Positions 35,916 through 43,922 of a stretch of DNA of 64,000 bases are shown in pieces (the stretch's first letter is position 1; the number at the start of each line of letters is the position of its first letter). The stretch is from Streptomyces sp. NA04227 (GTDB lineage: Bacteria; Actinomycetota; Actinomycetes; Streptomycetales; Streptomycetaceae). Position numbers and translations under genes: made by a program. The stretch is from positions 7,429,001 through 7,493,000 of the forward strand of contig NZ_CP054918.1 in NCBI RefSeq assembly GCF_013364195.1, read 5' to 3'. Under the pieces are notes generated by a model. The model had not been told where the DNA came from. It saw only the letters and a program-made list of their open reading frames with translations, and searched no databases.

Positions 35916-37301
35916 ATGGGCAAGGACTTCGACCTCGGCGCGCTGCTCGCCGCACGCGGGGCCGAACGCTACGAGCTGCACGAGAAGCACCTGAACCACC
36001 AGCTTCCGCGCATGCTGCACACCATCGGTTTCGACAAGGTCTACGAACGGGCCGAGGGCGCGCACTTCTGGGACGCCGAGGGAAACGACTACCTCGACAT
36101 GCTCGCCGGGTTCGGCGTGATGGGCCTCGGCCGCCACCATCCCGTCGTCCGCAAGGCGCTGCACGATGTCCTGGACGCCTCGCTCGCCGACCTCACGCGC
36201 TTCGACTGCCCGCCGCTGCCCGGGCTGCTCGCCGAGCGGCTGCTCACCCACAGTCCGCATCTGGACCGGGTGTTCTTCGGCAACAGCGGCACCGAGGCGG
36301 TCGAGACCGCGCTGAAGTTCGCCCGGTACGCCACCGGAAGGCCGCGCGTCCTGTACTGCGACCACGCCTTCCACGGGCTCACTACCGGCTCCCTGTCCGT
36401 CAACGGCGAAGCGGGCTTCCGCGACGGCTTCGCCCCACTGCTGCCCGACAGTGCCGTCCCGCTCGGCGATCTCGACGCCCTGCGCAGGGAACTGGCGCGC
36501 GGCGACGTGGCCGCGCTGATCGTGGAACCCGTACAGGGCAAGGGCGTGCACGCGGCGCCGCCCGGCTATCTGCGGGCGGCGCAGGAACTCCTGCACCGCG
36601 GCAAGGCGTTGCTCATCGCCGACGAGGTGCAGACCGGCCTCGGCCGCACCGGGGACTTCTACGCCTACCAGCACGAGGAGGGCGTGGAGCCGGACCTGGT
36701 CTGCGTGGCCAAGGCGCTGTCCGGCGGTTATGTGCCGGTGGGCGCGACGCTGGGCAAGGAGTGGATCTTCAAGAAGGTGTACTCCTCGATGGACCGGGTG
36801 CTCGTGCACTCGGCGAGCTTCGGCTCGAACGCCCAGGCCATGGCCGCGGGCCTCGCGGTGCTCTCGGTCATGGAGAACGACCAGATCGTCGCCAACGCCC
36901 GCGCCACCGGTGACCTGCTGCGCAACCGGCTCGCCGCCCTGGTCGACGAGTACGAGCTGCTGAGCGACGTACGCGGCCGCGGCCTGATGATCGGGATCGA
37001 GTTCGGCAGACCGTCCTCGCTGCGGCTGCGCAGCCGCTGGACGATGCTCCAGGCCGCCCGCAAGGGGCTGTTCGCGCAGATGGTGGTGGTGCCCCTGCTG
37101 CAGAAGCACCGCATCCTCACCCAGGTCTCCGGCGACCACATGGAGGTGATCAAGCTGATCCCGCCGCTGATCGTCGACGAGGCGGACGTGGACCGGTTCG
37201 TCACCGCCTTCCGCGCGGTGATGGACGAGGCGCACAGCGGGGGCGGGCTGATGTGGGACTTCGGCAAGACCCTGGTGAAGCAGGCGGTCTCCGGGCGCTG
37301 A
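35916..37301 (+). CDS. hpnO: Hopanoid C-35 aminotransferase (HpnO-like), PLP class III
   Basis: 461 residues, class III aminotransferase fold. FFGNSGTEAVETALKFAR binds the cofactor phosphate, ALLIADEVQTGLGRTG carries the PLP-pyridine Asp, and VAKALSGGYVPVGATL holds the Schiff-base Lys (about 267). The N-terminal ~50 residues (HLNHQLPRMLHTIGFDK) and the C-terminal LMWDFGKTLVKQAVSGR extension are lengthier than in simple omega-transaminases. It should aminate the C-35 aldehyde derived from ribosylhopane to yield aminobacteriohopanetriol. ATG 35916 follows GAAGGAG. Last gene of the operon. Confidence 0.9.
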   Translation: MGKDFDLGALLAARGAERYELHEKHLNHQLPRMLHTIGFDKVYERAEGAHFWDAEGNDYLDMLAGFGVMGLGRHHPVVRKALHDVLDASLADLTRFDCPPLPGLLAERLLTHSPHLDRVFFGNSGTEAVETALKFARYATGRPRVLYCDHAFHGLTTGSLSVNGEAGFRDGFAPLLPDSAVPLGDLDALRRELARGDVAALIVEPVQGKGVHAAPPGYLRAAQELLHRGKALLIADEVQTGLGRTGDFYAYQHEEGVEPDLVCVAKALSGGYVPVGATLGKEWIFKKVYSSMDRVLVHSASFGSNAQAMAAGLAVLSVMENDQIVANARATGDLLRNRLAALVDEYELLSDVRGRGLMIGIEFGRPSSLRLRSRWTMLQAARKGLFAQMVVVPLLQKHRILTQVSGDHMEVIKLIPPLIVDEADVDRFVTAFRAVMDEAHSGGGLMWDFGKTLVKQAVSGR

Positions 37302-37330
37302 GCCGGGGGCGCGTGCGGCGCGGCCGGAAG

Positions 37331-37348
37331 GCGCGCGCCGCGGCGCGC
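37331..37348. terminator. GC hairpin between hopanoid operon and phosphatase gene
   Basis: GCGCGCGCCGCGGCGCGC is self-complementary and sits directly beyond the convergent phosphatase stop and 30 bases after hpnO. Confidence 0.55.
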
Positions 37349-38146
37349 TCAGTCGAGGAAGCTGTCCCGCAGGCGTTCGCGAGTGGCGGGCGTGAGGCCG
37401 AGACCGGTGGTCAGATAGGTCTCGACGTCGCCCCAGGTGTCCTCGATGGTCTCGAAGGCGGCGCCGAGGTAGCTCAGGCGCGCGTCGAACATCGGGCTGA
37501 GGAGCTCCATGACCTCGGGGGAGGTGCCGCCGGGGGCGTCGCTGCTGCGCCGGACCTTGTAGCGGCGGTGGGCGGCGTTGGACTTGAGGTAGTCCTCCTC
37601 GATGGCGGAGCGCTCCACGCCGAGGGCGAGCAGGGTGATGGCCACCGAGAGCCCGGCCCGGTCCTTGCCCGCCGCGCAGTGCATCAGCGCGGGCAGTCCG
37701 CCGTCGGCCATCTCGTGCAGGACGCGGCTGTGCTCGGCGGTGCGCTGCGTCATGATCGTGCGGTACGAGCCGACCATGCGGGCCGCGGCCTTGCCGTCCG
37801 CGAGCAGTTCGCGCAGCTGGGCGAGGTCCCCGTCGCGGACCATGGACCAGAACTCGACGCCGGAGGCCGGGTCGGTCAGCGGCAGGTTCAGGTTGCGTAC
37901 GCCGGGCAGCTCGACGTCCGGACCTTCGAGTGCCTGGTCGCCGGCGTTGCGGAAGTCGAAGACGGTGTGCAGGCCGAGCGAGGTGAGGAAGGCGGTGTCC
38001 TCGTCGGTGGCGTGGGCCAGGTGCCCGCTGCGGTACAGCACACCCGGCCTGACGCGCCTGCCGTCCACGGTCGGCAGTCCGCCCACGTCACGGAAGTTCC
38101 GTACGCCGGTCAGCTGCGGTTCTGTCGACGGCACCTGCTGCGTCAC
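37349..38146 (-). CDS. Tyrosine-protein phosphatase (dual-specificity-like)
   Basis: 265 residues from GTG 38146, which is preceded by GGGAGGAG. N-terminal VRNFRDVGGLPT is typical of bacterial phosphatases of the Y_phosphatase3 family. The catalytic loop is LMHCAAGKDRAGLSVAI, i.e. C-x5-R with Cys about 158 and Arg about 164. It would dephosphorylate tyrosine (or phosphoinositide-type) substrates in the cytoplasm; the target is unknown. The longer reading frame to 38431 is not supported. The upstream 424 bases to the riboswitch include the divergent promoters. Confidence 0.9.
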   Translation of the reverse strand: MTQQVPSTEPQLTGVRNFRDVGGLPTVDGRRVRPGVLYRSGHLAHATDEDTAFLTSLGLHTVFDFRNAGDQALEGPDVELPGVRNLNLPLTDPASGVEFWSMVRDGDLAQLRELLADGKAAARMVGSYRTIMTQRTAEHSRVLHEMADGGLPALMHCAAGKDRAGLSVAITLLALGVERSAIEEDYLKSNAAHRRYKVRRSSDAPGGTSPEVMELLSPMFDARLSYLGAAFETIEDTWGDVETYLTTGLGLTPATRERLRDSFLD

Positions 38147-38570
38147 TGGGGCTCCTCCCGGCGGGCCGCCGACGTGGTTCGCGGGCGGACACGATTTCGA
38201 CGATACGACACACGTCGCGGCCGTCATCATCGCCGCTGACCGCGTGCGAGGGCCATGTGTGTGCCGTGGTTCATGGCGAAGGCAACACCGCGCGATGCCC
38301 GTATTGCCCGAAATGGCATCTGATTTCCAAGTGGCCCCGGAATAAAGTCTCCTGGCCTTGATGCGAGTGAGCGGGATCATATTCGTGACGGTCGGTGGCG
38401 GCGGCCGGTTTCGCACCCTCAAGCGCGGCAAGGATTTCCGAGTGGCCGGAAGATCGAGATTCCACGGAGTGTGACCGCTGAATTCTCCGAGGGATCAAGA
38501 AAGGAATGTGGGTGGGAATTCCCGGCTTGTCGTCCGTATTCCGGTTCGCTTAACGTCGCGCTCAATCCGG
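38147..38570. promoter_or_regulatory. Divergent promoter region before the riboswitch
   Basis: A 424-base, AT-richer stretch between the phosphatase gene (minus) and the c-di-AMP riboswitch (plus). GGAATAAAGTC (38339-38349) and GATCATATTCGTGAC (38376-38390) stand out as locally AT-rich. No coding sequence is seen. Confidence 0.4.
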
Positions 38571-38751
38571 ACGGACGCCTAATCCTGCCGCCGCCCGGAA
38601 TCCGCACTCACCTAAGAATCGGCAGGAGCGGGGAAACCACAGGTAGTAGGCCGGGTCCCGAGTGGACCGGCTAGGGGTGAAGTCGTGCCGTATCACGGCC
38701 GGGCATCTCCAGCCCGAACCCGACAGCTCACCTCGCAGGCGCCGGAGAGGA
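38571..38751 (+). ncRNA. ydaO-yuaA (c-di-AMP) riboswitch
   Basis: The leader of the cell-wall hydrolase matches the ydaO class as I know it. CGCCTAATCC opens it, AGGAGCGGGGAAACC follows in the first ligand site, then TAGGGGTGAAGTC, GGGCATCTCCAGCCCGAACC and CCGACAGCTCACCTCGCAGG close it. CGCCT (38576-38580) can pair with AGGCG (38737-38741) as the closing helix, and CTGCCG with CGGCAG inside. In Streptomyces this class controls resuscitation and cell-wall hydrolase genes by premature termination when c-di-AMP is high. The gene start lies seven bases after GGAGAGGA. Confidence 0.92.
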
Positions 38752-38758
38752 ATCCGCC

Positions 38759-39613
38759 ATGCCTGCAAAGGGCAAGCACCGCCGTCCCACCTCGCGTCGC
38801 CTGCTGCGTACGCTCGCCGTCGCCTCCACGGGCGGCGCGGCACTCGCGCTCCCGCTGATCGGCGCCACCGGCGCCCACGCGGCCGCCGCGCAGGGCGCCG
38901 ACGTCAAGCAGAAGAGCGTCACCAAGGCCGCCGAGAAGCCGAAGAAGAAGGCCAAGAAGGCCCCCGAGACCTACACCGTGGTTCCGGGCGACCACCTGTC
39001 GAAGATCGCCCAGGAGCAGCACGTCAGCGGCGGCTGGAAGAAGCTGTACGCCGACAACCGCGAGGCCATCGGCTCCGACCCCGCGCTGATCCGCCCGGGC
39101 CTGAAGCTGACCCTCGGCGCCAAGGCCGAGAAGCCTCAGGCCCCGAAGAAGCAGGCCGCGCCCAAGAAGGAAGCCCCGAAGAAGCAGGCCAAGGCCGCGC
39201 CCGCCGCCACGGGTTGGACGCTGCCCGTCGCCGGCTCCGTCGGCACGCCGTACCACCAGTCCGGCAGCATGTGGTCCAGCGGTTACCACACTGGTGTCGA
39301 CTTCGCGGTGCCGACCGGGACCAGCCTGAAGGCCGTCGGCCCGGCGACCGTCGTGTCGGCCGGTCCGGGCGGTGCCTACGGCAACCAGGTCGTGCTCCAG
39401 CTCGAGGACGGCCGCTACGCCCAGTACGCGCACCTCTCCCAGATCTCCGTCTCGGCCGGTCAGAGCGTGAGCGGCGGCCAGGAGATCGGCCTGTCCGGCG
39501 CGACCGGCAATGTCACCGGGCCGCACCTGCACTTCGAGATCCGCACCGGCCCGGACTACGGTTCCGACATCGACCCGCTGGGCTATCTGCGTGCCCACGG
39601 TGTGACCATCTGA
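38759..39613 (+). CDS. Secreted LysM + M23 peptidoglycan endopeptidase
   Basis: 284 residues. A signal peptide (KHRRPTSRRLLRTLAV, hydrophobic core, then GAHAAAAQG) is followed by a Lys/Ala/Pro-rich spacer. Next are a LysM domain (about 71-119, YTVVPGDHLSKIAQEQ), a second Lys/Pro/Ala-rich linker (about 125-150) and an M23 domain. The zinc ligands are HTGVDFA (about 178-184) and HLHFE (about 257-261). It should bind glycan through LysM and cut peptide cross-links during growth or germination. Expression is likely switched by c-di-AMP through the leader riboswitch. Confidence 0.95.
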   Translation: MPAKGKHRRPTSRRLLRTLAVASTGGAALALPLIGATGAHAAAAQGADVKQKSVTKAAEKPKKKAKKAPETYTVVPGDHLSKIAQEQHVSGGWKKLYADNREAIGSDPALIRPGLKLTLGAKAEKPQAPKKQAAPKKEAPKKQAKAAPAATGWTLPVAGSVGTPYHQSGSMWSSGYHTGVDFAVPTGTSLKAVGPATVVSAGPGGAYGNQVVLQLEDGRYAQYAHLSQISVSAGQSVSGGQEIGLSGATGNVTGPHLHFEIRTGPDYGSDIDPLGYLRAHGVTI

Positions 39614-39697
39614 GTCAATCCGGCACCAACCCGCGAGGGCGTCTGAACGAAAGCGCGCGGACGCCGTCGCCGGGCCGAACCGGAACGCGGTAAACGA

Positions 39698-39737
39698 TCA
39701 GGGCCGCGACGTACCAAAGGGTGCGTCGCGGCCCTGA
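39698..39737 (+). terminator. Strong terminator after M23 gene
   Basis: A perfect 14-base stem TCAGGGCCGCGACG/CGTCGCGGCCCTGA around a 12-base loop. Confidence 0.9.
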
Positions 39738-39863
39738 TGTGTCGTCCGACACCCCTTCGGCTATTCCGAGTTGGCGGAAATTTTCCTGGTGGCGTATCTC
39801 ACGAGCCGTCAAGCCCTTATTACGGTGGCGTAGGTCACGCGTGGAGGTGAAAAATACGCTGAC

Positions 39864-40655
39864 GTGGCAGCAGAGTCGACATCTTCCTCACGTGACGAAA
39901 TCAGGTCCTACGCTGCGATCGGCGACAGCTTCACCGAAGGCGTGGGCGACCCGGGCCCCGGCGGTTCCTGTCTCGGCTGGGCCGACCGGCTGGCAGTCCT
40001 GCTCGACGACCGAGTCCCCGAACACAGCTTCCGCTACGCGAATCTCGCGGTACGCGGGAAACTCCTCGACCAGATCGTCGCGGACCAGGTGCCGCGTGCC
40101 AGGGAACTCGCTCCCGATCTGGTCACCATCTGCGCGGGCGGCAACGACATGATCGGCCCCGGTACCGACCCCGACGAGGTCGCCGAACGATTCGAGGCGG
40201 CCGTCGCGGCTCTCGTCCCCGCCGTCGGCTCCGTGGTCATCGCGACCGGATTCGACACCCGCGGCGTACCGGTGCTCCGGCACCTGCGGGGCAAGATCGC
40301 CACGTACAACGGACATGTGCGCGCGGTCGCCGACCGCTATCACTGCCGGGTTCTCGACCTGTGGTCCTTCAAGTCCGTCCAGGACCGCAGGGCTTGGGAC
40401 GCCGACCGGCTGCACCTGTCCCCGGAGGGGCACACCCGGGTGGCGCTCAAGGCGGCCCAGCTTCTCGGCATCGAGGTGCCCGCCGACCCGGACCAGCCCT
40501 GGCCCCCGCTGCCGCCGCGTTCCTCCCTGGAGGGCAGACGCGACGACATCCAGTGGGCCCGCGAGTACCTGGTCCCGTGGATCGGCCGACGGCTGCGCGG
40601 TGAGTCCAGCGGCGACCACGCGGCGGCCAAGCGCCCGGACCTGCTGCCGCTCTGA
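39864..40655 (+). CDS. SGNH/GDSL hydrolase
   Basis: 263 residues, no signal peptide. Block I is AIGDSFTEGVGD with Ser22. Block III is ICAGGNDMIG, and block V is DRLHLSPEGHTRVA with the catalytic Asp-x-x-His. It is an esterase or lipase-like enzyme acting inside the cell on an unknown ester. The C-terminal ~45 residues (QWAREYLVPWIGRRLRGES) are a typical actinobacterial extension. GTG 39864 lies 13 bases after GGAGGTGA, a longer spacing than ideal, but no nearer start in frame is seen. Monocistronic between two terminators. Confidence 0.92.
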   Translation: MAAESTSSSRDEIRSYAAIGDSFTEGVGDPGPGGSCLGWADRLAVLLDDRVPEHSFRYANLAVRGKLLDQIVADQVPRARELAPDLVTICAGGNDMIGPGTDPDEVAERFEAAVAALVPAVGSVVIATGFDTRGVPVLRHLRGKIATYNGHVRAVADRYHCRVLDLWSFKSVQDRRAWDADRLHLSPEGHTRVALKAAQLLGIEVPADPDQPWPPLPPRSSLEGRRDDIQWAREYLVPWIGRRLRGESSGDHAAAKRPDLLPL

Positions 40656-40661
40656 CGTCGT

Positions 40662-40699
40662 GTCACCCGGGGTGGGCTGGGCCCATGGCCCCGGGTGAC
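40662..40699. terminator. Bidirectional terminator
   Basis: A perfect 11-base stem GTCACCCGGGG/CCCCGGGTGAC lies between the convergent SGNH hydrolase and TetR genes. Three copies of ACGGCGCGA follow at 40730, 40743 and 40766. Confidence 0.85.
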
Positions 40700-40829
40700 G
40701 GAGCGGTGTGCGCACCGTCCGACGGACGTACGGCGCGAGATCACGGCGCGACACGCGCCCGAATTACGGCGCGACATGCGGCCGACCTACCGTGCGATGT
40801 ACGGCTGGTCGGCCGGGGCGAGCCCTGGG

Positions 40830-41513
40830 TCAGCCCAGATCCGCCGCGAGGGGCGGGGCCGGAGTGGGCACGCCCGCCAGGGCGTTCTTCGGCGTGGCGG
40901 GCACCGTGCGCAACGCCGCCCGGTCGACGCCGAGTTCACGGGTGAGGGCGTCGTCGAGCCAGTCGTGCACCTTGTGGCGGGCGATGGTGTGGCCGTAGGC
41001 GGTCATCTGTACGACCAGGCCGTCCAGGAAGGCGGTCAGGCGCAGTACGGTGTGCTCCGGGTCGGGGCAGGCGAACTCGCCCGCGGCGACGCCCTCTCGC
41101 AGGACCTCGCGCATCGCCGACCGCCACTGCCGGTCCGCGTCCCGTGTCACCTCGCGCAGCGCCTCGTGCCGTCGGCCGAACGCCCAGCCCTCCAGCCACA
41201 GCCGCCAGTTCTTCGCGCCGCCGGTGGGCGCGTACCAGCGCAGCGCCGCGCGCAGTCGGCGCAGGGCGGTGGTGCGGCGGCCCAGCAGCTTGCGCAGGTG
41301 GGCGGTGTCGCTGTGGACGGCGTGGGTGAAGGCGCCGCAGACCAGTTGTTCCTTGGTCGAGAAGTGGTAGAGCACCAGGGCGTTGCTCACCCCGAGGGCC
41401 GCGGCCACGTCCTGCACGCGGACAGCGCTCACTCCGCGCGAGGCGATCTGCTGCACCGCGGCGCGCAGCAGCTCTTCGCGCCGCTCCTCGACGCTCAACC
41501 GGACCGTTGCCAC
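40830..41513 (-). CDS. TetR/AcrR family regulator
   Basis: 227 residues. The N-terminal domain (about 8-55) has RREELLRAAVQQIASRG and the helix-turn-helix VQDVAAALGVSNALVLYHFSTKEQL. The ligand domain is of the BetI-like type (WLEGWAFGRRH, then LRLTAFLDGLVVQMTAYG). ATG 41513. Lies after the CMD-like gene on the same strand, 193 bases away, and may regulate it or itself. No palindrome in the gap is convincing. Effector unknown. Confidence 0.92.
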   Translation of the reverse strand: MATVRLSVEERREELLRAAVQQIASRGVSAVRVQDVAAALGVSNALVLYHFSTKEQLVCGAFTHAVHSDTAHLRKLLGRRTTALRRLRAALRWYAPTGGAKNWRLWLEGWAFGRRHEALREVTRDADRQWRSAMREVLREGVAAGEFACPDPEHTVLRLTAFLDGLVVQMTAYGHTIARHKVHDWLDDALTRELGVDRAALRTVPATPKNALAGVPTPAPPLAADLG

Positions 41514-41706
41514 CTGCTCACCCTACACAGCTGACGGACGCGCGTTGATCCGCTTGACAGGGCGCTGCGCAGGGGTAGTTGAGGCTTGTGATCCGTGAGG
41601 CGGGCGGTGCCGGTGAGCGCCCGTTCGGTACGGGTGCCGCCCGGGTCCTGGGTGGTTGTGCCGACTGTCCGGGCGCGGTGCGTTGCCGCGGCCGTGGTCG
41701 GGTGTC

Positions 41707-42276
41707 TCAGTGGCCGCCCGCCGTCGGTGCGTCCCGCAGGTCGCAGGTCTCCTTGAAACCCTGGCTCACCAGGCCCAGGGCCAGATTGAGGCGCGAGCGC
41801 ATGTTCTCCACGGCGACCACCGCGGTCAGGTCCACGAAGGCGGCCTCGCCGAGGCGGGTGCGGAGGCGGTCGGCCAGTTCGTCGTCCACGGTGACCGGCG
41901 TGGTGGTCATGGCCTCGGCGTACGCCATGACGTCCCGCTCGGTCGGCGAGTAGACGCCGCTCTCCCGCCACCCGGGCACCGCGCGCAGCTTCTCGGCGGA
42001 CATGCCGCGCTCGCGGTTCTCCCAGTAGCCGAAGTCCATGCACCAGGAGCAGTCCAGACGGGTGGCGGCCGCCAGCACCGCGAGGGCGGAGAGGTCGCGG
42101 TCGAGAGCGTGCCACTTGGTCACGCCCTGCTCCATCCGGAAGTAGGTCCGCAGTACGCGAGGGCTGTGCGCGAGGGCCTTCCCGGGGTCCAGGACTTTGC
42201 CGAAGCTGCGTTTCGAGTACCACTCGATGAAACGGAACAGTGGGGTCCGAGGGGGATCGAGCGAAATGCGGGCCAT
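41707..42276 (-). CDS. Carboxymuconolactone decarboxylase/AhpD-like protein
   Basis: 189 residues from ATG 42276, preceded by AGGAGGCG. All-helical CMD fold with the redox-type C-x2-C in RLDCSWCMDFGYW (about 83-86), as in AhpD-like alkylhydroperoxidases, but without a clear His two turns after. It may be a thiol peroxidase partner or have a different role. The longer frame upstream to 42396 lacks a ribosome site. It diverges from the metallo-hydrolase gene across 131 bases. Confidence 0.85.
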   Translation of the reverse strand: MARISLDPPRTPLFRFIEWYSKRSFGKVLDPGKALAHSPRVLRTYFRMEQGVTKWHALDRDLSALAVLAAATRLDCSWCMDFGYWENRERGMSAEKLRAVPGWRESGVYSPTERDVMAYAEAMTTTPVTVDDELADRLRTRLGEAAFVDLTAVVAVENMRSRLNLALGLVSQGFKETCDLRDAPTAGGH

Positions 42277-42407
42277 GACGGCGCCTCCTGTGCGTGCCGC
42301 GCTCCCACCCGGGTAAGACAGAGCGGGCGACGCGGACTGTGGCATCCGGTGTCGGTGTGGTGACGCACATAATGGAGTGTTCGAACCGAACCCCACCTGG
42401 AGGATTC

Positions 42408-43610
42408 GTGTCCGGTTCCCGTTCCCTGCGCACCGGGATCCGCTCCCTGCGATCCGCCGCCTTCGGCGCGGACCCGGTCGGCGAGCGACTGCGGCGCATA
42501 CAGGCCTCGCCCAATTTCTCCGCCGGTTCCTTCCGAAACGCCCAGGTCACGCGCAGTGGCCCCACCGGATCGACGGGCGCCCTCCTGAAGCGGTACCTGA
42601 ACAAGGCGGAGCGCGTCCGCCGGGCCCCGGCCGGTGCCGTTCCGCTGTACGGCAGCGCCGCCGCCGAACTGATCGCGCCACCCGCCTCCGGGCTGCGGCT
42701 CACCTGGACGGGCCACTCCAGCGTCCTCGCCGAGATTGACGGCGGTCGGGTGCTCTTCGACCCGGTCTGGGGCGAGCGCTGCTCACCGTTCGGCTTCATC
42801 GGCCCGCGCCGACTGCACCCCGTGCCGCTGCCGCTCGTCGATCTGGGCCCGGTGGACGTGGTGGTCATCTCGCACGACCACTACGACCACCTCGACATGC
42901 CCACGATCAAGAAGCTGGCCGGGACCCGAACCGTGTTCGCCGTACCGCTCGGCGTCGGCGCCCATCTGGAGCGCTGGGGCGTCCCGGCCGACCGGATCCA
43001 CGAACTCGACTGGCACGAACAGACCCGTATCGCCGGTCTGACCTTCACCGCGACCCCGGCCCGGCACTTCTGCGGCCGGGGAGTGCGCAACCCGCAGCAC
43101 GCCCTGTGGGCGTCCTGGGTGGTGCGGGGCGGCGAGCACCGCGTCTTCCACAGCGGTGACACCGGCTACTTCGACGGTTTCGCGGACATCGGCGCGGAGC
43201 ACGGCCCGTTCGACGCGACCATGATCCAGGTCGGCGCGTACAGCGAATTCTGGCCGGATGTGCACATGACGCCCGAGCAGGGCGTACGCAGCCACCTGGA
43301 CCTCCAGGGCGGTCGGCCCGAGGGGCGGCTGCTGCCCATCCACTGGGCGACCTTCAACCTCGCCCCGCACCCCTGGGCGGAGCCGGGCGAGGGCATGGTG
43401 GCCGCCGCCGGCGGGGCAGGTGTGCGGCTCGCGCTGCCCCGGCCGGGGCAGCCCTTCGAGCCCGACTCCGACCGGGTGCCCGAGCTGCCCTGGTGGCGGG
43501 CGGTCGCGGTGGGGGCCACCCCCGACACCGGGACGGCCGACACCGGGACGGCCGAAACCGGGGCGTCCGACGGGGGCGGCGAGGTGCGGGCGGAGCATCT
43601 CGCTCACTGA
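42408..43610 (+). CDS. Metallo-beta-lactamase fold hydrolase (NAPE-PLD/UlaG-like)
   Basis: About 400 residues from GTG 42408 with GGAGGA just upstream. The zinc motif H156-x-H158-x-D160-H161 is in ISHDHYDHLDMP, and later ligands are ARHFCGRG (His about 221) and FHSGDTGYFDGF (Asp about 252). The C-terminal HWATFNLAPHPW also fits the NAPE-PLD-like branch, which cleaves phosphodiesters or lactones. The N-terminal ~90 residues are basic and may be flexible. The C-terminal tail carries TGTADTGTAETG, a short repeat from a 15-bp duplication. Substrate unknown. Confidence 0.88.
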   Translation: MSGSRSLRTGIRSLRSAAFGADPVGERLRRIQASPNFSAGSFRNAQVTRSGPTGSTGALLKRYLNKAERVRRAPAGAVPLYGSAAAELIAPPASGLRLTWTGHSSVLAEIDGGRVLFDPVWGERCSPFGFIGPRRLHPVPLPLVDLGPVDVVVISHDHYDHLDMPTIKKLAGTRTVFAVPLGVGAHLERWGVPADRIHELDWHEQTRIAGLTFTATPARHFCGRGVRNPQHALWASWVVRGGEHRVFHSGDTGYFDGFADIGAEHGPFDATMIQVGAYSEFWPDVHMTPEQGVRSHLDLQGGRPEGRLLPIHWATFNLAPHPWAEPGEGMVAAAGGAGVRLALPRPGQPFEPDSDRVPELPWWRAVAVGATPDTGTADTGTAETGASDGGGEVRAEHLAH

Positions 43611-43636
43611 GGCGCCACCGCGCGACGAAACGACAG

Positions 43637-43669
43637 GGAAGGGCGGTCCCCTCGCGGGGCCGCCCTTCC
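43637..43669 (+). terminator. Terminator after MBL-fold gene
   Basis: GGAAGGGCGG and CCGCCCTTCC arms with an inner CCCC/GGGG extension. Confidence 0.85.
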
Positions 43670-43922
43670 GTCGTTGGTCGAGAGCCCCGGAGCATCGCCC
43701 GTTTGTACGAACTCTCATACCAGAGTGGGACGTTGGGCGCCGGAGTTTGTCAACTCCCCATCAAGGGCCCGGAAAGGGCAACTACCGTGAGTGGCCGCTG
43801 CGCGACGCACCGGTACGACGGCTCCCGTACGGGGCCATGCCGCACACCGGCCGTACGCATCGTGTGGCGCGCCCGCATCCCCCCGGCCCCAAGGGACTTG
43901 GGGCCCTCCCCAGAGGACGCCG

